Assembly (NCBI GenBank): GCA_019239895.1
Contig: JAFAZH010000045.1
Span: 62,001-126,000 of the forward strand
Length of the DNA stretch: 64,000 nt
Reading direction: 5' to 3'
Origin: Abditibacteriaceae bacterium
GTDB lineage: Bacteria > Armatimonadota > Abditibacteriia > Abditibacteriales > Abditibacteriaceae
Shown here: piece after piece, positions 8,647 through 15,589 of the stretch
How the letters are laid out: each line of letters opens with the position of its first letter
Numbering within the stretch: position 1 is the stretch's first letter
Program-made: the position numbers and the translations under genes
Notes under the pieces: model-generated
What the model was told of the DNA's origin: nothing
The model's input: only the letters and a program-made list of their open reading frames with translations
The model's database searches: none

Positions 8647-8751
8647 CTTTAATTGCCAGTTGCGCCTGTCGTTGGGGTGTTGCTGTCTTTACACTCTGGC
8701 CCCGCTCTTACCGGAGGCATCGGTTGCATTACCGGATTCGCTTGTGGTTGG

Positions 8752-9173
8752 TTACGCCGACTCACGCATGAGCGGCCTGAAACCTGCTTGCTGGTAATGG
8801 TCATCAGTGGTTAAGGCTTCGATCAGACTACGTTCTTGCATGACGACAAATGACACACAATCAATTAGTCCCCATTCCTTATCAGGACGTTCACGATAGA
8901 GTTTGAACGCTTTGCGATAAAGTTCTTCAGAGAATGGAACGATTTCAACATTTGGGTCATCTTCAAGCGACTGCAACAAATCCACGGCAGCATGGCGAAA
9001 GCGTTGTTTGGATAAGGCGTTGCCAACCTCCATCAGTATGGCTCGTGTGGTCACTAAGCGAGTCTGGGCTGCTTCCAGCTCATCGGCCAAGCGAAGTGCT
9101 ATGGTATGCGAATGGTCGCTCGAAGATGATAGGGCGATGGCATAGCCGTGTCCAAGAAAACCTCAGCCTCCAC
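8752..9173 (-). pseudogene. VapC-like PIN-domain toxin, frameshifted
   Basis: Two frames are needed to read this gene. A GTG at 9173 overlaps the antitoxin stop and encodes VEAEVFLDTA, the first strand with the catalytic Asp. The next residues, YAIALSSSSDHSHTIALRLA, continue in the +1 frame, so one base is missing near 9144/9145. The body that follows is intact: LVTTRAILMEVGNALSK, PDKEWGLIDCVSFVVM (acidic pair) and EALTTDDHYQQAGFRPL. Restoring one base gives about 140 residues, the family norm. The only uninterrupted frame (ATG at 9090) lacks the first catalytic Asp. VapC-type PIN proteins are Mg-dependent RNases. Either a true inactivating mutation or a sequencing error explains this. Confidence 0.8.
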
Positions 9174-9396
9174 GTTGAACTTCGTCTCCATACAAATAGG
9201 TGTCCAAGTTTGTTGACCAATCCGCTGGCCCCTCTAAGTTGAGCGACCGAACCGTGCGAAGAAAGGAAGCCGGTTTGCTTTCGGCTTCTGACACAGTTTC
9301 AATCACAAGACGAACGCGAGTATTAGGTTCAAGGTCAAGTGGCTCATCAGGGTGAAGCACCTCGCCATCAAATACCGCTTCTAAAATTTGAACCAT
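9163..9396 (-). CDS. AF2212-like (DUF104) antitoxin
   Basis: A 77-residue protein opening MVQILEAVFDGEVLHPDEPL followed by DLEPNTRVRLVIE. This beta-rich start is the hallmark of DUF104/AF2212-type antitoxins paired with PIN toxins. The C-terminal half (about residues 43-77) is the usual toxin-wrapping region. The stop TGA overlaps the toxin GTG by 11 bases, the tight coupling expected of a toxin-antitoxin operon. The toxin partner is frameshifted here, so the antitoxin may persist alone. GGAGGT lies just upstream of the ATG. Confidence 0.82.
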   Translation of the reverse strand: MVQILEAVFDGEVLHPDEPLDLEPNTRVRLVIETVSEAESKPASFLRTVRSLNLEGPADWSTNLDTYLYGDEVQRGG

Positions 9397-9467
9397 AATG
9401 CACCTCCATTGTGACAGTAAAGTGTATCAACTGATAACCTTCGCACGCAGCCACGTCGCACGCCGCA

Positions 9468-9546
9468 AGCTAACGCCAAGTTCAGTGGCGGCTGTAGGCG
9501 CAGCACAGCGGAGCCGGAACCCGTCCGTTGCAACGTTTTGTTAGAT
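9468..9546 (-). other. attC-like integron recombination site
   Basis: Read on the minus strand, the site starts 13 bases past the stop of the 161-residue gene with ATCTAAC (R'' core, RYYYAAC consensus). It then runs AAAACGTTGCAACGGACGG, a 25-30 base variable centre, and CCGCCACTGAACTTGG, ending GCGTTAGC (R' core). The two halves pair imperfectly with a characteristic unpaired extra base. Size (about 79 bases), polarity relative to the gene and core sequences match integron cassette attC sites. The outer R' base order GTTAGCT departs from GTTRRRY at one position, as expected if the flank is target DNA. Confidence 0.7.
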
Positions 9547-10080
9547 CGTTATTAATTTGCTATTCGCCCCAAACATATAAGTTACCTGTTCTCCAACGCT
9601 TTTCATCCCACGACAGAACATCAGGTAAATCTTTGTAAATTGCGAGTCTATTAAGGCGAGTATTGCCACTGCGTGTAAACCAATGTGAGACAACACAGAC
9701 AGATTGTGGTGGTTTAATTATCTTTCTTTCATTGAGTTTTAATTGCCAGAAGTAAATAATACATTGTTCTGCCAACTCTAAATGACTGCGGTTAAACTTA
9801 GTTGGATAGGCAACCTCACCTAACCATATAGAAAGCTCATGCTTGATCTGCTTCATCTTGTGGTGGCGGCTGTTTAAACGATCACAGAAATAACCTTCAG
9901 TAATACCACAATATTGCATTTGTTCTTCACGCTGGTATTTTCTCCTACCCGCCAGCATATAGAGACCATTCCAGCGATCTGATGTCTTGATTTGTTCGAG
10001 TGAATGCGGCCCATGCCAACGAATAATAATAGTTTTTAAGGACATAATGCTCACCCGGTAAGTTTTCCGCAACGATCTAA
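9474..10080 (-). mobile_element. solitary integron-type gene cassette, about 607 bp
   Basis: On the minus strand the element begins at a perfect core site G^TTAGAT (10081-10075), contains one gene (10045-9560) and ends with the attC-like site. The R'' core of that attC (ATCTAAC, extended AACGATCTAAC) is the exact complement of the element's own left end GTTAGATCGTT. That relation is expected when a circular cassette opens at its attC. The flanks, once the element is removed, would rejoin as CTG^TTAGC, a GTT target. No integron integrase is in the window, so this looks like an insertion at a secondary site or a remnant of an array. Confidence 0.65.
9560..10045 (-). CDS. cassette-borne GIY-YIG-like protein
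   Basis: About 161 residues from the ATG at 10045, which has GGTGAG a few bases upstream; an earlier in-frame ATG lies outside the cassette boundary. The sequence reads RWNGLYML (GIY position), QYCGIT (YIG position), an Arg-rich helix FCDRLNSRHHK, then LELAEQCIIYFWQ with a glutamate in the place of the catalytic Glu. This order resembles the GIY-YIG nuclease fold, but the match is loose. The C-terminal part (VVSHWFTRSGNTRLNRL onward) is unknown. It may be a small nuclease or a DNA-binding protein of a mobile cassette. Codon use and lysine/isoleucine content look different from the neighbours, consistent with transfer. Confidence 0.5.
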   Translation of the reverse strand: MSLKTIIIRWHGPHSLEQIKTSDRWNGLYMLAGRRKYQREEQMQYCGITEGYFCDRLNSRHHKMKQIKHELSIWLGEVAYPTKFNRSHLELAEQCIIYFWQLKLNERKIIKPPQSVCVVSHWFTRSGNTRLNRLAIYKDLPDVLSWDEKRWRTGNLYVWGE

Positions 10081-10235
10081 CAGTGCTATTATACGGAAAA
10101 TATTCCACGTAAATGGATGTGAAGGGATAAAAACGGAAAGGTGCCGCTTCTCAGTCTTAACCAGGTTATATCAGGAAAACTTTCCTCCTTCCGTTATTCA
10201 GATCAAATCCGCTCACTGACACTCTTGTTTTCTCC

Positions 10236-10267
10236 ACTGGTTTATTATAAACCAGTTATCAACCAGT
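10236..10267 (+). promoter_or_regulatory. probable operator of the GntR/LacI-type regulator
   Basis: ACTGGTTTATTATAAACCAGT at 10236-10256 is a palindrome with perfect 9-base arms. A further half-site AACCAGT follows at 10261-10267, one helical turn (11 bases) from the second arm. The centre is AT-rich and could coincide with a -10 element. The position, about 20 bases before the regulator start, suggests autoregulation. Confidence 0.6.
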
Positions 10268-10286
10268 CAAGATAGTTCTGAGAGTG

Positions 10287-11420
10287 ATGAGAAAAGCGGA
10301 CGACAGTAACGCGCGGCTACGTCAATACCTGCGCCAGCAGGGGTTCAAGGTGGGCGACCAGATTCCGGGAGAGCGTGACTTAGCCGCGTCCCTCAGTATG
10401 GGTCGCGCGGCCTTGCGCCCGGTGATGGAAGCCTTGGAGCGAGAAGGGATATTGCAGCGTCGTCCGCAGGCGGGCACTTTTCTGGCGGCCATTCCCACAC
10501 CGCACGGTCATCAGGCCAGGGTTGCCTTGATTGCTCCTTTTGGCGGCACGGGTGAGCCAGGCCGCGAAACTGATCCCATCTGGCTCTACCGGGTGGTTTC
10601 AGCCTTCGAGCGCACCGCAGTGCCCGCCGGACTCCAGATCATTCTCAAAGATCAGTCGCCCCACGGTGCTGACCCCTGTTCGATTAAACAGCTTGCCGCA
10701 GCCATCGCGCAAGAGGGTGTTGGCGCGGCGATTCTCCTGCATCCGCTTGGCACGCGCGAGAAAATCTCTTGCGCCCTCGCCTTACTGCATGACCAGGGCG
10801 TGCATCCTCTCGTGGTTTCTTCGCGCACTTACCCTGGCCTCGCCAGTCAGGTTTATTTCGATTCGTGTCGTGGCGCCTATATGGCGATACGCTACCTGCT
10901 AAAAGCCGGCCATCAGCGCATTGGTTTTGCCGGGGGGCCGGGGGGACACGAATGGGTTAAGGAACGCATCTATGCCTATCGCAGCGCATTGGAAGCCGCT
11001 GATATTGAATGCCTTCCCGAATGGGTCTGGCAGTCTGACACCACCGAGCGTTTGGCATTGCCCCAGGATGGCGCAGGCGCGTTGGAGTATTGGCTCTCAC
11101 TGCCGGAGCATATTCGACCAACTGGCATCCTCGCTGCCAATGATGTGGTAGCACTGGGCTTTTTAACCGCAGCGCAAGAACGTGGACTACAGATACCAGA
11201 TGATTTGTCCCTCATTGGTTTCGATAACGACCCTGGCGCACTGCTGGCGGGTCTCACCACGATTGAACGTCCTACGGAAGCGTTGGGCGAAGCGGTTGCC
11301 AGGGTCACTCTGGAACGCCTGGCCGCCGGTGCCGAGGCCGACCTGGTCACGACGCGCCTACGCCCCGTACTCATTGAGCGATCAACGGTAGCGCCACCAC
11401 GGGTGGTAAAAATTAAATAA
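10287..11420 (+). CDS. GntR/LacI-hybrid sugar-responsive transcriptional regulator
   Basis: About 377 residues. The N-terminus is a GntR-type winged helix (LRQYLRQQGFKVGDQIPGER, then LAASLSMGRAALRPVMEALE and EGILQRRPQAGTFLA). From about residue 75 it continues as a LacI/periplasmic-binding-protein sugar sensor: VGAAILLHPLG, VYFDSCRGAYMAIRYLLKAG, HQRIGFAGGPG, PTGILAANDVVALGFLTAAQ and LSLIGFDNDPGALLAGLTTI. This is the AraR type of architecture. Such proteins usually repress and are released by a sugar. It heads a co-directional run of sugar-oxidoreductase genes and has a palindrome upstream. The ATG at 10287 is preceded by an in-frame GTG and only a weak ribosome binding site. Confidence 0.9.
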   Translation: MRKADDSNARLRQYLRQQGFKVGDQIPGERDLAASLSMGRAALRPVMEALEREGILQRRPQAGTFLAAIPTPHGHQARVALIAPFGGTGEPGRETDPIWLYRVVSAFERTAVPAGLQIILKDQSPHGADPCSIKQLAAAIAQEGVGAAILLHPLGTREKISCALALLHDQGVHPLVVSSRTYPGLASQVYFDSCRGAYMAIRYLLKAGHQRIGFAGGPGGHEWVKERIYAYRSALEAADIECLPEWVWQSDTTERLALPQDGAGALEYWLSLPEHIRPTGILAANDVVALGFLTAAQERGLQIPDDLSLIGFDNDPGALLAGLTTIERPTEALGEAVARVTLERLAAGAEADLVTTRLRPVLIERSTVAPPRVVKIK

Positions 11421-11437
11421 ATCAATTTACTACCCCA

Positions 11438-11525
11438 CCCGTGAATTCATTCACGGGCTGTAAAACGAAGTCGCCCTGCGGCGACTGAGGCAGTCCACCC
11501 CGCGGACTTGGTCTTGCAGCCCCCG
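11438..11525 (+). repeat. multi-hairpin intergenic repeat
   Basis: Three consecutive small hairpins: CCCGTGAA/TTCACGGG, AGTCGCC/GGCGACT and AGTCC/GGACT, followed by TTGGTCTTGCAGCCCC. This succession strongly recalls the multi-hairpin repeats known from cyanobacterial genomes. It lies between the regulator and the PhyH gene and may end the regulator transcript. Confidence 0.6.
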
Positions 11526-11584
11526 TTTCAACCACTGGCTCTTAATGCAGCGAAGAATTAACATAGCGAACGAAAGGAGTATTT

Positions 11585-12418
11585 ATGGATGCATCGTGTT
11601 TAGCGCACCGGCTAACCGAGCAAGAGCGACAGCAATTTAACGAAGCGGGCTTTTTGCAGATTGAGAATGCCCTCTCGCCTGCTCAAATTGCGGCCCTGAC
11701 GGAAGTAACCGACCGCACTTATGAGGCGAAAGTCCAGCAGGGTCATGACCCGCACACTGCGCTTTTCTATCCCAATTTTCTGCCTGATAGCGACTTATTT
11801 GCTGATCTGGTGGATTACGCGCCTATTCTCCCCAAGGTGTGGGGCATCCTCGGCTGGAATATTTACCTGTATCATGCTCACCTCATTGTGACCCCACCTT
11901 CGGGTAAACCCCAGGACAACAAGACCTTTGGTTGGCATCAGGATAGTGGGCGGGTTAATGCGGAAATCGAAAGCCACCCGCGCCCACGTCTCTCGCTTAA
12001 AGTAGCTTACTTCCTCTCGGATACTTCTGAACCAGGGAGGGGTAATTTCTGGATTATCCCCGGCAGCCATCTTTGTGATACCCTGGAACGTCCGGCAGAT
12101 GGAGTGGGCCAGCCCGAAGGTGCAATTCCCGTTTTAGCCAAACCTGGCACGGCGGTTTTCTTTGATCGGCGATTGTGGCACACCGCCAGCCCGAACTGGT
12201 CGAATATTACGCGCAAGATTTTGTTTTATGGCTATGGTTATCGGTGGATTCGCACCAAAGACGATATGACGGTGCAAAGCCTGTGGGAGCGCAGCGACCC
12301 CATTCGCCGCCAAATGCTCGGTTGGGGTGTGAACTGCAACGGCCACTTCTCGCCGAGTGATGAGGATGTGCCGTTGCGCGTTTGGCTGCGCGAACATAGC
12401 CCGGAAGAAGCCAAATAA
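11585..12418 (+). CDS. phytanoyl-CoA dioxygenase (PhyH) family Fe(II)/2-oxoglutarate oxygenase
   Basis: A 277-residue protein. The facial triad is visible: TFGWHQDSG (His118, Asp120) and LWHTASPNWS (His199), with Arg210 in NITRKILFYGY as the likely 2-oxoglutarate anchor. RGNFWIIPGSH is the typical beta strand before the second histidine. The enzymes hydroxylate small molecules with O2 and 2-oxoglutarate; the substrate here is unknown. AAGGAG sits just upstream of the ATG. It is the first enzyme gene after the regulator, with 16 bases to the next gene, so it probably belongs to a sugar or polyol catabolic operon. Confidence 0.9.
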   Translation: MDASCLAHRLTEQERQQFNEAGFLQIENALSPAQIAALTEVTDRTYEAKVQQGHDPHTALFYPNFLPDSDLFADLVDYAPILPKVWGILGWNIYLYHAHLIVTPPSGKPQDNKTFGWHQDSGRVNAEIESHPRPRLSLKVAYFLSDTSEPGRGNFWIIPGSHLCDTLERPADGVGQPEGAIPVLAKPGTAVFFDRRLWHTASPNWSNITRKILFYGYGYRWIRTKDDMTVQSLWERSDPIRRQMLGWGVNCNGHFSPSDEDVPLRVWLREHSPEEAK

Positions 12419-12434
12419 CAAGGATTTTTAGAGC

Positions 12435-13388
12435 ATGGAAAAACGATGCTATGGCCGCACCGATCTTTATGTGAGTCCTCTCTGTTTTGGGCCAATGCGC
12501 TTTTCAGAGAAGTCGCCAGGCGATGATCCAAAATCCAACGCCGGGGAACGCGCTTTAGCCCGTGCCATCGAACGCGGCGTAGACTTTCTGCATTCGTCCT
12601 ACGAATATGGCACCCGTTGGGCAATGGGCAATGTGTTAAAAGCACATCCGCAACGCGGCGAACTCAAGCACATCATCAAAGTGCCCGTGCCGGATTTCAA
12701 AGACGCCAACTTCTCGGCAGATAAGTTCCGTGAACGCATCGAAGAAGCCCTGCGTGAGTTACATACTGATACCATCCATATCGTGCAATGGCTGCTGCGG
12801 GCTGATCCCAATGATGACGCCCATCGCATCCCGCGCATTGCTGAATGTTTAGACGCGACTTTGGAAATCTTCCAGACCCTGCGCGATGAAGGCAAAGTTG
12901 GCTATTTAGCCCCCTTCCCCTACACGCCCGGCTTCGCCAGAGCCATTCTGGAAACGGGCCAGATGGAAGGTCTCGTAGCCTATTACAACCTATTGGAAAT
13001 GGAAATGTATCCCTTCTTCGATAGGTTAGATAAGCAGGGTTATGGCTTCATTTGCATTCGCCCGTTTCTCGAAGGTCTCTTAACCGACGAGCGCATTGAC
13101 CCCACCCAGACACCACAAGGCGACCGTGCCCGCGATCCCAACTGGGCTTCCCGTTACGCCCTCTTAGATAAAGCCAAAGCGGTGCTGGATAATGAACCTG
13201 CTTCATGGACAGACTTCGCGCTTCAATTCTGCCTGGCCGATCCACGCGTTACCAGCTTGGTCGTTGGCTTGAACACTGAAAAGCAAGTGGATCAAGCCTG
13301 CGATGCGGTTGAGCAAAACCCTGTTGCAGCCGATGTGCCACGCCGCGTCTATGAGGCACTGAGAAATGACTTACCAAAAGCATCATAA
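12435..13388 (+). CDS. aldo/keto reductase-like protein with altered catalytic tetrad
   Basis: A 317-residue AKR-fold protein (MEKRCYGRTDLYVSPLCFGP start, ERGVDFLHSSYEYG, then EEALRELHTDTIHIVQWLL and a C-terminal VTSLVVGLNTEKQVDQA). In active AKRs the tetrad is Asp-Tyr-Lys-His. Here Tyr58 and Lys82 are kept, but the Asp position is His53 and the His position is Gln118. Activity may therefore differ from ordinary carbonyl reduction. The gene starts 16 bases after the PhyH gene in the same direction and is likely co-transcribed with it. Two further AKRs with intact tetrads follow. Confidence 0.85.
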   Translation: MEKRCYGRTDLYVSPLCFGPMRFSEKSPGDDPKSNAGERALARAIERGVDFLHSSYEYGTRWAMGNVLKAHPQRGELKHIIKVPVPDFKDANFSADKFRERIEEALRELHTDTIHIVQWLLRADPNDDAHRIPRIAECLDATLEIFQTLRDEGKVGYLAPFPYTPGFARAILETGQMEGLVAYYNLLEMEMYPFFDRLDKQGYGFICIRPFLEGLLTDERIDPTQTPQGDRARDPNWASRYALLDKAKAVLDNEPASWTDFALQFCLADPRVTSLVVGLNTEKQVDQACDAVEQNPVAADVPRRVYEALRNDLPKAS

Positions 13389-13390
13389 AT

Positions 13391-13493
13391 GGGACGCTAA
13401 CTTCGTTCGCCAACTATGTGCGCCATTAAAACGCAACTTGATAAATAGCGACAAAACAGCGCATGAAATTAGCGTAGCGAAGCTTTGCGTCCC
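13391..13493. repeat. weak inverted repeat between two AKR genes
   Basis: GGGACGCTAACTTCG near 13391 and CGAAGCTTTGCGTCCC near 13478-13493 form imperfect arms flanking a region with AATAGCG and AGCGTAGCG words. Similar words occur at the right end of the window (about 63890-63975). I see no gene in this 130-base gap. Confidence 0.4.
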
Positions 13494-13518
13494 CTCAAAA
13501 TTATAAAGGCAAAGAAGT

Positions 13519-14496
13519 ATGAACTATCGAAATTTAGGCACCAGTGACGTAAAGGTTTCAGAGATTAGTTTTGGTTGTTGGACGATGGGTGGTTTGAACT
13601 GGGTCAATGGCTCACCCAACGGTTGGGCCAATGTAGATGAAGACGATATAACCGCAGGGATCAAAGCCGCCTTAGACGCCGGAGTGAACCACTTCGATAA
13701 TGCCGATGTTTATGGCAATGGGCGTGCCGAGCGGATGCTGGCGCGGGTCTTTGATAAGTTGGGAGTCAAATCCACCGATTACATTATCGCCACGAAAATC
13801 GGCCACTTCCCCGGCACTGCCGAACACGCTTATGAGCCAGCGCATATTCGCCATCAATGTGAGCAATCTCTCATTAATCTCAAGCGCGACTACCTGGACA
13901 TCTACTACTTCCATCACGGCGACTTTGGTAAAGATGCTAAGTATTTAGAAGAGGCCGCCGTGACGATGGATAAGTTAATCGAAGAAGGCAAAGTCCGCAT
14001 CAAGGGACAGTCGGCTTATTCCGCCGATGATTTCGAGCGTGCCGTGCCGGTGGTCAAGCCGCAAGTTTTGCAAAGCTGGGCACATGCCCTCGACGATCAG
14101 TTTGTGCGCCCCGGCTCGCGTGTCAGCAACTTGATGGAAAAGCACGGCATGACCTTTGTCGCTTTTAGCCCCTTAGCCCAGGCCCGCTTGCTCGATAAAT
14201 ACAATCCCGATAATCCGCCGCAATTTGAGCCGGGCGACCACCGGCGCGGCAGCGGCGCGTTCAGTGCCGAAGCGATTGCGGAACTAAAACCTAAGCTGGA
14301 AAAGCTAAAAGCCCGCTTTGGTTCCACCACCGAAGACTTAGCCGCCGTTGCTCTCAACTACGTCTTAGCCCAACCTCATGTCGCGTGCGTGATCCCCGGC
14401 TTCCGCAACGAACGCCAGGCGCGTTGTAATCTGGCCGCAGATGGCCGCGCCTTAAGTGCTGACGATTTGAAATTTGTGCAAGAGACGTTGAGGTAA
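13519..14496 (+). CDS. aldo/keto reductase
   Basis: A 325-residue enzyme with the full catalytic tetrad: NHFDNADVYGNG (Asp60, Tyr65), IIATKIGHF (Lys93) and YLDIYYFHHGD (His132). The C-terminal NADP(H)-binding region contains ACVIPGFRNERQARCN. It should reduce or oxidise a sugar or other carbonyl compound in the cytoplasm. AAGG lies before the ATG. It is the second of three AKR genes in this run. The repeat before it suggests either separate transcription or an insertion into the operon. Confidence 0.93.
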   Translation: MNYRNLGTSDVKVSEISFGCWTMGGLNWVNGSPNGWANVDEDDITAGIKAALDAGVNHFDNADVYGNGRAERMLARVFDKLGVKSTDYIIATKIGHFPGTAEHAYEPAHIRHQCEQSLINLKRDYLDIYYFHHGDFGKDAKYLEEAAVTMDKLIEEGKVRIKGQSAYSADDFERAVPVVKPQVLQSWAHALDDQFVRPGSRVSNLMEKHGMTFVAFSPLAQARLLDKYNPDNPPQFEPGDHRRGSGAFSAEAIAELKPKLEKLKARFGSTTEDLAAVALNYVLAQPHVACVIPGFRNERQARCNLAADGRALSADDLKFVQETLR

Positions 14497-14497
14497 A

Positions 14498-14650
14498 CCC
14501 TCTCCCGCTGCGGGAGAGGGGAGGTCACAGGCGAACGCGCCGCACAGCGTAAAGCGGCTTTGCTTGCAATATCGAATAAGTAGGCAATAACGAAAAACAA
14601 TCTTTTGGGCACCCCTCGCCCGCAGCGTGGGAGAGGGACCGGGGGTGAGG
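14498..14650. repeat. dispersed palindromic repeat pair
   Basis: CCCTCTCCCG-CTG-CGGGAGAGGG (14498-14520) is a perfect 10-bp hairpin. A second, diverged copy (CCCTCGCCCGCAGCGTGGGAGAGGG type) lies at about 14612-14637 and is followed by GGGGGTGAGGG. This family is widespread in bacterial intergenic DNA. The right copy abuts the next start codon. Confidence 0.65.
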
Positions 14651-14654
14651 GCTT

Positions 14655-15548
14655 ATGAAAATATTAATCACCGGAGCATCCAGTAACGTTGGGCGGGGCA
14701 TGATTCCGCGCTTGAAAGCCGCCGGGCATGATCTGGTTCTTTCCGATATTATTAAGCTGCCAGATGCCGAACCGTTTGCGGGTTTACCCTTTGTGCAATG
14801 CGATGTGCAGGCAGGCTTTGGCTTAGAGCGTGCATCTCATGGCTGCGACCTGATTCTGCATCTTCCGGCCTGGCACGGCATCCATTGGGGCCAAAAGACA
14901 GAGATTGATTTCTGGCGGCTTAATGTAGACGGCACTTTCTGGATGTTTCAGGCGGCCCAGGGTGCGGGTATCAAGCGAGTGGTATTTCTTTCCTCGCAGG
15001 CGTGGCATGGGCACTATGATAAATATGGCTTTACCAAGCGCGTGGGGGAAGAACTCTGCGAGTATAATCGCCGCAATCATGGCATTCGCTATGTGGCCAT
15101 TCGGCCTGCCGATTTTACCCCCTGGGGCAATGACTTCGTGAACCATTATGGCGCACGTCTGCTCTATGGGGGAGTAGACCGTGAAGACGTGCTCGATTGC
15201 GTCACCCTTGCAGTGCAGAAATTGGCGAGCGAGCTGCCGCAAGGCACCGAAGCCGAAGGCATTATCGCCAATGCGGTGCGCCCGAATGCTTTTACGGCAG
15301 AGCAGATCGAAGGCTGGGCAGACGACCCTCTGGCGGCGTGTGAGAAAGTTTTTCCTGGTTCACGTCCTTTGGTGGAGAAGTATGGCATTCGTATCCAGCA
15401 TAAACCGGGGTTGAGCGACTTAGGAGAAGGAGCCGCCGCCATCGGTTACGCTCCCCAACGGCACTTTGGCACGTTTTTAGATGCATTACGCCGTCTGGAC
15501 ACAGAGGGCGGCGCAGCAGCAGCCCATGCGCTGCACTGCCCCTATTAG
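14655..15548 (+). CDS. NAD-dependent epimerase/dehydratase-type oxidoreductase
   Basis: A 297-residue extended short-chain dehydrogenase. The Rossmann motif is ILITGASSNVGRG (residues 3-15), followed by LILHLPAWHG, RLNVDGTFWMFQAA, VVFLSSQAWHG and the catalytic YGFTK (Tyr124, Lys128). It resembles uronate dehydrogenases and sugar-nucleotide epimerases. Given an inositol oxygenase 6 kb away, a uronate or aldose substrate is an attractive but unproven idea. Its likely Shine-Dalgarno sequence (GGTGAGGG) is the tail of the dispersed repeat just upstream. It sits between AKR genes in the same direction. Confidence 0.85.
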   Translation: MKILITGASSNVGRGMIPRLKAAGHDLVLSDIIKLPDAEPFAGLPFVQCDVQAGFGLERASHGCDLILHLPAWHGIHWGQKTEIDFWRLNVDGTFWMFQAAQGAGIKRVVFLSSQAWHGHYDKYGFTKRVGEELCEYNRRNHGIRYVAIRPADFTPWGNDFVNHYGARLLYGGVDREDVLDCVTLAVQKLASELPQGTEAEGIIANAVRPNAFTAEQIEGWADDPLAACEKVFPGSRPLVEKYGIRIQHKPGLSDLGEGAAAIGYAPQRHFGTFLDALRRLDTEGGAAAAHALHCPY

Positions 15549-15589
15549 ATTATCTACCAACGAAGTTTGATACTTCACTAAGGAGAAAT

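Noticed and set aside
8663-8745. Short minus-strand frame reading ...NPVMQPMPPVRAGPECKD...
   Set aside because: About 26 codons from its ATG, no clear ribosome binding site and no recognised family; kept out for lack of support.
10046-10108. N-terminal extension of the cassette gene
   Set aside because: It would cross the core site G^TTAGAT at the cassette boundary and has no ribosome binding site.
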